Assembly: GCF_000701805.1 (NCBI RefSeq) | Contig: NZ_JNJW01000002.1 | Location: 1-64,000 of the forward strand | From: Mycoplasmopsis iners ATCC 19705 | Lineage (GTDB): Bacteria > Bacillota_I > Bacilli_A > Mycoplasmatales > Metamycoplasmataceae | Direction: 5' to 3' | DNA: 64,000 bases | Part shown: positions 58,053-64,000 of the stretch, piece by piece | Layout: each line of letters opens with the position of its first letter | Numbering within the stretch: position 1 is the first letter of the stretch | Notes under the pieces: generated by a model | The model's database searches: none | What the model was told of the DNA's origin: nothing | The model's input: the letters and a program-made list of their open reading frames with translations, nothing else | Program-made: the position numbers and the translations under genes

Positions 58053-60217
58053 ATTATTCCTCCTTTAAGTAAGTGTTTTTTACCTAAAAATTCTTTAAAA
58101 TAGTGTTTTACAATAAATTTATTATTTTCATCTATTTGCTTGTTTGTTTCTTGTTTTAACACTGTTAAATCAGAACGATACTGCATTTTGATTTGTTTAA
58201 TAGCGTCTGCTTTAAATAAAAGCATTTGGTTATTAAAGTGTTTTTTGTGTTCAGCGTGTTGATTAAAGATGTTTAAAATTTCATTGCTTGGTAAGTTTTT
58301 ATCAACAGATAAAACTTTGTTTTGTTGTGCTTTGTAAGCTTTCTTAAGTTCTCTTATTTTTTCAGCAAATGATTTTGAATCTTTATTAAATTGATTTAAA
58401 TCAAATTCAAGACTAGTTTTTTGTGCCGAAATAATTTGATTCTTAAGATTTTGTTTCATAGTTTGAACTGTTGTCTTGTATTCTGCTAATTTAGATTTAT
58501 AAACATCTTTATTTTCAAGTTTTTTGCTATTTAATTCAGCAATTTTTTCAGCAAATACATCTTTAAATTTAGGTAAATTTGAATTATTTAATTCTGTCAA
58601 TTTTTGCTTCAATTCTGCAACTTGAGATTTGTTGTTTTTATCTTGTTTAAGTTCATGAATTTTTTGATTTAATTCAACCATTTCAGCCACACTGTATGGG
58701 TGATTTGGTAAGAATAAAATGTTTTTTTGATTTAAAAGTCTTATTTGTCTATTAATAATTAATTTATCAAAGAAAATATTTGCTTTGATTTTTTGCAATT
58801 CTTTAACAATAGATAATTTTTGTTCAGCGTATTCTATTTTTGCATCAATTACAGCAATTGCTTTAAAATATTTAGTTTTTGCAGTTTTATATTTGTTAAT
58901 TTTAACTTCACTGTTTTCTGCTTTTATAGTTTTTTCAATCCGGTTTTTGATTCTGCTATAACGTTTAATTAAATTAATTTTTCTTCTTTGTAGTCAATAA
59001 TTTAATTGAATTGCTCAATAAACCCTCGAAGAAAGTTTTATTGAAGATTGAACACTAAATTTAATTGGTTTAAATTGTAAGAAAATTTGAGCTAAAGCGG
59101 CTAAGTAAAGAATTAACGAAGTAATGATTTGCAATTCATCTTCTCTAATGTAAAGAGGATAACTTTGTAAACTTGGTCTTGCTGTATAAAGCACCGCATA
59201 GAATAGACTTGTTAAAATAATACCTATTGATGAATTGAGCGCTAATAAAGAAATGGCTATTGCTTCGAAACCAATTGCGATTGGTACGGCACCATCTACA
59301 TTTCTAATTTCATTATTAAATACATAATAGAAGAAACCAGCAATTCCAGCGAAAGCACCAGATAGCATCATTACATAAACTGTTGATGCTTTTTCATTAA
59401 TACCTACGTATTCTCCATTACTTTTTGAGATACCTAACATTTTTAGTTTATAACCTGTTGTTGTTCATTTGTACATAACAAATAAACCAATAGCCACAAC
59501 AATAAACAATACTAAGAAAATGTAGCCCATTATGTGCTGTGTTGAATCAAAAATGTTTGTTCCACCATTATTAACTATTTTAAAGGCCCCAGAAGAAATA
59601 CCACTACCTGTTTCACCATCGATAAAGATTTTGGCTTTGTCATCACCAAAAGGTGAGTTAGTGTATTTAAATAAGAATGTGTTTAATTTAGCAACGATTC
59701 AGTTTAGTAAAATTGTAGAAATAACTTCGTGAACATTTAAATATGCTTTCAAAATACCTGAAAGAGCACCAATTAATGTTGAAGCTAAAATAGCTAAAAC
59801 AAAACCAAGGATTAAGTAGCCTATAGTTATTTTTTGTAAACCTAGACCCATGTAAAGAGAGAAGATGATAGTAGAAGTTATCATCATTTGCCCACTTATA
59901 CCAATGTTGAATAATCCTGATTTAAATGCTATTGCACAGGCCAATCCTGAGAAACCAAAAATTACAAAATATGTTATAAGTTTATTTTCATAAAGATCAT
60001 TAAAAGCATTTCCTAATTTAGAAAATAGAACAAATGGATTAGATTTTGCATTAAAGCCTATAAAAACTAAGGCTATAGCTATACCAAATACTAAAGCTCA
60101 AATTGACGAAATGATCTTTCTAGCAGTAGATTTAGTTCTATCTAATCTAACAAAATCGCTTAATTGTCTATTAAATTTTTGATATTGTTCTTTGAAAGAA
60201 GAAAATTTAGTTGACAT
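58046..60217 (-). CDS. Bmp/nucleoside-type ABC importer, permease 1 with long C-terminal coiled coil
   Basis: 723 residues. Residues about 30-390 form an RbsC-like permease (FGFSGLACAIAFKSGLFNIG, GALSGILKAYLNVHEVISTI, GISKSNGEYVGINEK in the EAA-like loop). Relatives end near residue 350-400. Here about 320 more residues follow, rich in Lys, Gln, Glu and Asn with heptad character (KSKLAEYKTTVQTMKQNL, AEKIRELKKAYKAQQNKV), no membrane segments, and probably cytoplasmic. The tail's role is unknown. UGA Trp at the tail junction. Overlaps the downstream permease. Confidence 0.9.
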
Positions 60218-61755
60218 TATTTATTAACTCCTTTCTTGTTCGCCATATAATCACCAATTTCTTTTCTAGTAATTGATTTAGCATCTTTAATAGTAGCAAT
60301 TTTTCCTTCTGTTAAAACTGCTATAGTATCCGCTAAGGCTAAAATTTCGTCAAGTTCGTAAGATATAAGTAATATACCTTTGCCGTTCGCCTTTTCCTTT
60401 AATATTTGGTTGTGAATATTTTTAATAGCACCAACATCAAGGCCACGTGTTGGTTGCATAATAATAATAAAATCATGTGGTGTTTCAATTTCACGCCCAA
60501 CTATAAATTTTTGTTGGTTACCACCTGACAATGAACGTGATAATGCGTTTCCTTTTAAGCTACCACGAACATCATATTTTTCAATAATTTTTTTAGTTGA
60601 TTCGTTAACTTTATTACCTTTAATAAAGGTGAATTTAGCAAATTTAGGATCTCATAATCTTCTTAAAATTGCGTTTTCTTTAATTGAATAATCCAAGACT
60701 AGACCATGAGCATGACGGTCGGTTGGAATGTGTGAAATGTTCATTTGTGATCTCGCTTTTACTCTTTTATGGGTAATATCTTCTAGTTCGCCCTTTGCGT
60801 TTCTTAACAAGATTTTACCAGTAGCAGGTAAAACTAATCCTGAACATATTCTTTCAATTTCTCTTTGACCATTACCTTCAACTCCAGCAATAGCCACTAT
60901 TTCACCTTTGTGAACTTTTAGTGAAAGATCGTGTAAGTTTTTAGTAAGTTTTTTTGTTGTAATATTTTGCAACTCAAAAACCACTTCTTCTCTAAGAGCA
61001 GGAGTATCGTTTTTAGATAATACAACGTTAGTACCAACCATAGCTTTGACCAATTCATCCATAGGGGTTTCTTTGACATTGTAAGTTCCAATTGATTTTC
61101 CGTGTCTTAAAACAGTCGCATAGTCTGCTACCTGTTCAATTTCATTTAATTTATGAGAGATAAAAATAATTGTTTTACCCGCTGCTTTAAAAATTTCAAA
61201 TGATTTTAGCAAACCTTGTATTTCTTCATCGGTTAAAACCGCTGTAGGTTCATCAAAAACTAAAATATCATTATCTCTATAAAGCATTTTCATAATTTCA
61301 ACCTTTTGTTGGGTTGAAACAGTTGCTTGTCCACTTTTTTGATTTAAATCAAAAAATAGGTTATATGCGTCCTGCAACGCTTTAATTTTAATTTCAGCTG
61401 TCTTTTTGTCTAATAAGTGATGTTTAGTAAACTCATCACCTAAAATAACGTTGTCTAAATTAGAATACACCTTCACTAATTTGAAGTGCTGGTGTACCAT
61501 ACCAATTCCATAGTTAGCAGCATCATTAGGACTTTGAAAGAAAACTTTGTTTCCATTAATTAAAATCTCGCCTGATGTCGGTTCATATAAACCAAAAAGA
61601 ATACTCATTAAAGTACTTTTTCCAGCCCCATTTTCTCCTATAAGGGCGTGAATAGTACCTTTTTTAACATTAAAGCTAACATTATCGTTAGCTTTAATAC
61701 CAGGGAATTCTTTAGTTATATGTCTAAATTCAATTGCGTTTGGAACTTGAGACAT
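60217..61755 (-). CDS. Bmp/nucleoside-type ABC importer, tandem ATPase subunit (YufO-like)
   Basis: 512 residues with two ABC cassettes. Cassette 1 has Walker A GENGAGKST, a weak signature (TVSTQQKVEI) and Walker B LVFDEPTAVL. Cassette 2 has a degenerate Walker A (GVEGNGQRE), a good signature LSGGNQQK and IIMQPTRGLD with Gln in place of the usual acidic residue. This division is typical of RbsA/YufO-type importers, where one site is catalytic. One UGA Trp joins the two halves. Its stop codon shares a base with the permease 1 ATG. Confidence 0.94.
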
Positions 61756-61775
61756 AATTTATAACAATTTAGTTA

Positions 61776-63104
61776 TTAATTTGATCTTGGAGTTGAGATT
61801 GCAGCTGAATCTGTTGAAGCAGTAGGAGCTGTTTTGGTTGCAACAACTAATGCATCAATTCTTGCTTGGTTGCCTTCTATTGCTTCGGCATCAGGAGTAG
61901 GTTTATTGCTGTTTAATCATGCTTTGTCTTCACTTGACATAGCTTTAAATACTTCTCTTGCTTTATCAATAGCAGCTTTCGCTTTAGCTGTGTCATCACC
62001 TGCTAAGTGTGTTTCAGATAAGTCTACTCAGTTAGCATCAACACCATCTCTTAAGTTACCAACTTGTTGACCAGCAACGTATCCGCCTAATTTCGATGTT
62101 TCATTTTTAGCGTAAGCTGTTAATAAGTCAAAAATACCCTGTGCCATATTTTTTAGAATTGATGTAAAGTATTTTGCTTCATTAGCTTTATCAGCCATTG
62201 CTTGGTCAGTGTCAACACCAACGATATATTTAATATTTGGTTGTTTAGATGCATAGTCTGTTGTTCACGCACCTGCAACTGGTAAAAGAATTGATGGGTT
62301 CAAGGCGATTGAATTTCTTGAAACATCTGTTTGTTTTGAAGCAAGATGTGTCTTAAAACCACTATCTAAATAGAACGAACTGTTATTGCTTACAGATAAT
62401 AAAGGATTTGTTGTATTAGTCAAGTTGTGTTTGTAAACACCTTTAGCAAAACCTTCGATAAAATCTGTAACAGCATCAATGGCCATACCACCGAATGCGT
62501 TATATGTCTTGTTTGCTTCATCTTTAAAGAATTCGGCAGCAGCATAACCTGCTAAGAAACCACCTTCTTTTGTATTGAAGTTCAAGAATATTCCACGTCC
62601 GCCTATTTGTTCATTTGTTAATGAGTAGTCAATTCCAATAAATACTATTCCGGCTTTATTAATTTTTTCTTTATTTGTTTCATAGTATTCAGCCAATTTG
62701 TCTTGGTGGCTAAAGCCAGGAACAACAATTATTTTTGCTCCATCATTAATAGCCGCGTCATATTGTTCATTAAAATTTCCATTGTGAACTTGGTAAGCAT
62801 TATATTTTGAAACAGGAATTCCATTGAATTCCGCAAAGTGAATAATACCTTCTCATGATAATTGGTTAAATGATTTGTCATTTAAATCACCAGTGTCAGT
62901 AACAACTGCTATTTTAGGAACATTTTGAAGCTCTTCAGCAGTTAATTTTCTTTCTTCTAGTTTAACAACATTGGTCATCATTTGTTTTGGTTTTAATGGG
63001 TGTTCAGTTGCTTCGCTTCCACATGAAGCGGCAATAACTGAAGCACTAAATAATGATGTACCTCCTGCCATTGTTAATAACAAACTTTTTTTAAATTTTT
63101 TCAT
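61776..63104 (-). CDS. P48-like Bmp-family substrate-binding lipoprotein
   Basis: 442 residues. Signal peptide with lipobox VIAASC (Cys28). The mature part is a Bmp/PnrA-type periplasmic binding fold: IAVVTDTGDLNDKSFNQLSWEG, FVGGMAID-type (NAFGGMAIDAVTDFIEGF) and the late YIVGVDTDQA motif that binds nucleosides in PnrA. Related proteins are P48 of M. agalactiae/M. bovis and M161Ag of M. fermentans, strong antigens. The C-terminus is a Thr/Ala/Ser-rich tail. UGA Trp several times. First gene of the importer operon; AAGGAG precedes the ATG. Confidence 0.93.
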
Positions 63105-63210
63105 TAAGAAAATCTCCTTAAATTTAATTTATATACATATTAATATTTATTATGTATGTCTAAATTATAGTATTTTTTATGATGTCAAAACTATTTAGCG
63201 CCTTTTAGAA

Positions 63211-63236
63211 ATAAAAAATGTGGAAATTTCCACATT
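63211..63236 (-). terminator. Terminator after tsaB
   Basis: Perfect 20-base palindrome aatgtggaaa / tttccacatt followed leftward by T residues. Confidence 0.75.
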
Positions 63237-63269
63237 AATTATGTTTTTGTTCTTGATTTCAAATTTAGC

Positions 63270-63827
63270 TTAATGTTTTTTCGTGCCAATTTGTGGCATT
63301 TTTAAATAATATGGTTCAATATCCATCAAATCATCATATGATTTAAACAAATTGATATATTGAGCAAAATTGTTAATCATTAAATCATAATCAACATTTA
63401 AAAGATTAGGATTTTCATTAACTTCAATTTTGATTTGTTCAGGTGAAAAAGTATCATTAGCTAATCAAGAGTAAACTTTATTTCCTCCTGATTTAATTTC
63501 TAATTTTGCTTTATCAGGATATTGATTATGCAAAATTTGCATAGTGCTTATTGTAAAAATTGGTTTTTGTAAATATAAAGCAAGAGTTCTTAAATAAACC
63601 AAACTAATTCTAACTCCGGTAAATGAACCGGGGCCAATATTGACATAATATTCATCGATTTGGTCTATTTTATAGTTGTTTTTGTTTAAAAGATTTCTAA
63701 TGTATTTGTCTATTAATTCAACTTTTTTTTGTTCTTGTGATAAGACGATTTTGTCAATAAATTTATAATTTTTGTCAAATAAAGCAAGTACAAAATCGTT
63801 ATCGGCAGTATCCAAATATAGTTTCAT
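63270..63827 (-). CDS. tsaB: tRNA threonylcarbamoyladenosine biosynthesis protein TsaB
   Basis: 185 residues, at the short end for TsaB (often 220-230). TsaB is an ASKHA-fold partner that holds TsaD and TsaE together in t6A synthesis. The N-terminal KLYLDTADNDFVLAL and the hallmark INIGPGSFTGVRI-like segment (VNIGPGSFTGVRISL) support it. UGA Trp in KVYSWLAND. Its start overlaps the tsaE stop by one base (TAATG). TsaD is far away at 16827 in another operon. Confidence 0.9.
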
Positions 63828-64000
63828 TATTCCTCTTTCGTTATAGTGTATATGCGATTGTTTTCTGTATCTACTTCAATATTTATCTCAAGATAATTTT
63901 TGTCATAAATTGTAATATTGTTTGCTCATTCAATAGCAACAATATTGTTATCAAAAAAATCTTCAAATTCACTTAAATCTTCAGTTAAATTGTAAGCATC
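63827..64000 (-). CDS. tsaE: tRNA threonylcarbamoyladenosine biosynthesis protein TsaE, C-terminal part
   Basis: Only the last 57 codons are in the window; the 5' part with the P-loop lies beyond 64000. The fragment has the late TsaE motif IVAIEWANNI (usually VxxIEWxE) followed by a beta-rich tail (YLEINIEVDTENNRIYTI). TsaE is the ATPase that cycles the TsaBD complex. One UGA Trp. Coupled to tsaB by a one-base overlap, the usual neighbour. Confidence 0.85.

Overview
The window is a compact, AT-rich segment of a Mollicutes chromosome. UGA is read as tryptophan throughout: almost every longer gene is intact only if in-frame UGA codons are read through. A tRNA-Trp with anticodon UCA lies at 56821-56895. 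The gene families (P48-like Bmp lipoprotein ABC system, MAG0110-like membrane protein, lipoprotein nuclease, very large FtsX-type permease) suggest a member of the Mycoplasma hominis/bovis/synoviae lineage. I cannot name the species from sequence alone.

Layout. 1-1521: a cut-off transposase-like gene and an orphan C5-cytosine methyltransferase. 1594-4789: rpmB and the leftward operon hprK-lgt-trxB. 4925-7579: rightward rnj (RNase J) and a Bax-inhibitor-like membrane protein. 7710-11446: leftward dnaJ, a small gene, cmk and der; dnaJ has a promoter with a degenerate CIRCE operator. 11530-14599: small membrane proteins, pgsA, a voltage-sensor-type K+ channel and tRNA-Ser(CGA). 14701-16675: gap preceded by a decayed duplicate of its own 3' end, with a frame-disrupted small lipoprotein gene between the two copies. 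16827-24060: one tightly overlapping leftward operon rarA-pheS-ung-pheT-glyA-tsaD. 24196-30453: HAD hydrolase-rnhC and parE-parC. 30539-35969: an unknown membrane protein, then mnmE-tatD-ksgA-membrane protein-gpsA. 36148-38945: fmt, a MATE transporter and tRNA-Thr(GGU). 39144-48325: a 2729-residue ABC permease with its dedicated ATPase. 48646-51406: trmL-SpoU methyltransferase-DivIVA-like-rbgA-membrane protein. 51501-53699: rpoE-like delta factor, lipoprotein nuclease, rplK-rplA. 53817-57028: membrane protein, prfA-prmC-acpP, tRNA-Trp(UCA), tRNA-Lys(CUU). 57114-63104: a Bmp/nucleoside-type ABC importer (lipoprotein, ATPase, two permeases). 63270-64000: tsaB and the end of tsaE.

Most of the window is housekeeping: translation, tRNA modification (TsaB/E/D, MnmE, TrmL), topoisomerase IV, lipid and glycolytic enzymes. 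Genes are packed with 1-11 bp overlaps, and operons end in simple hairpin-U terminators that often overlap stop codons. The parts that look accessory or unusual are the giant permease system, the gap duplication with its G6-tract lipoprotein, the coiled-coil tail on the Bmp permease, and the methyltransferase/transposase edge. I found no CRISPR array, prophage, or clearly new defence system.
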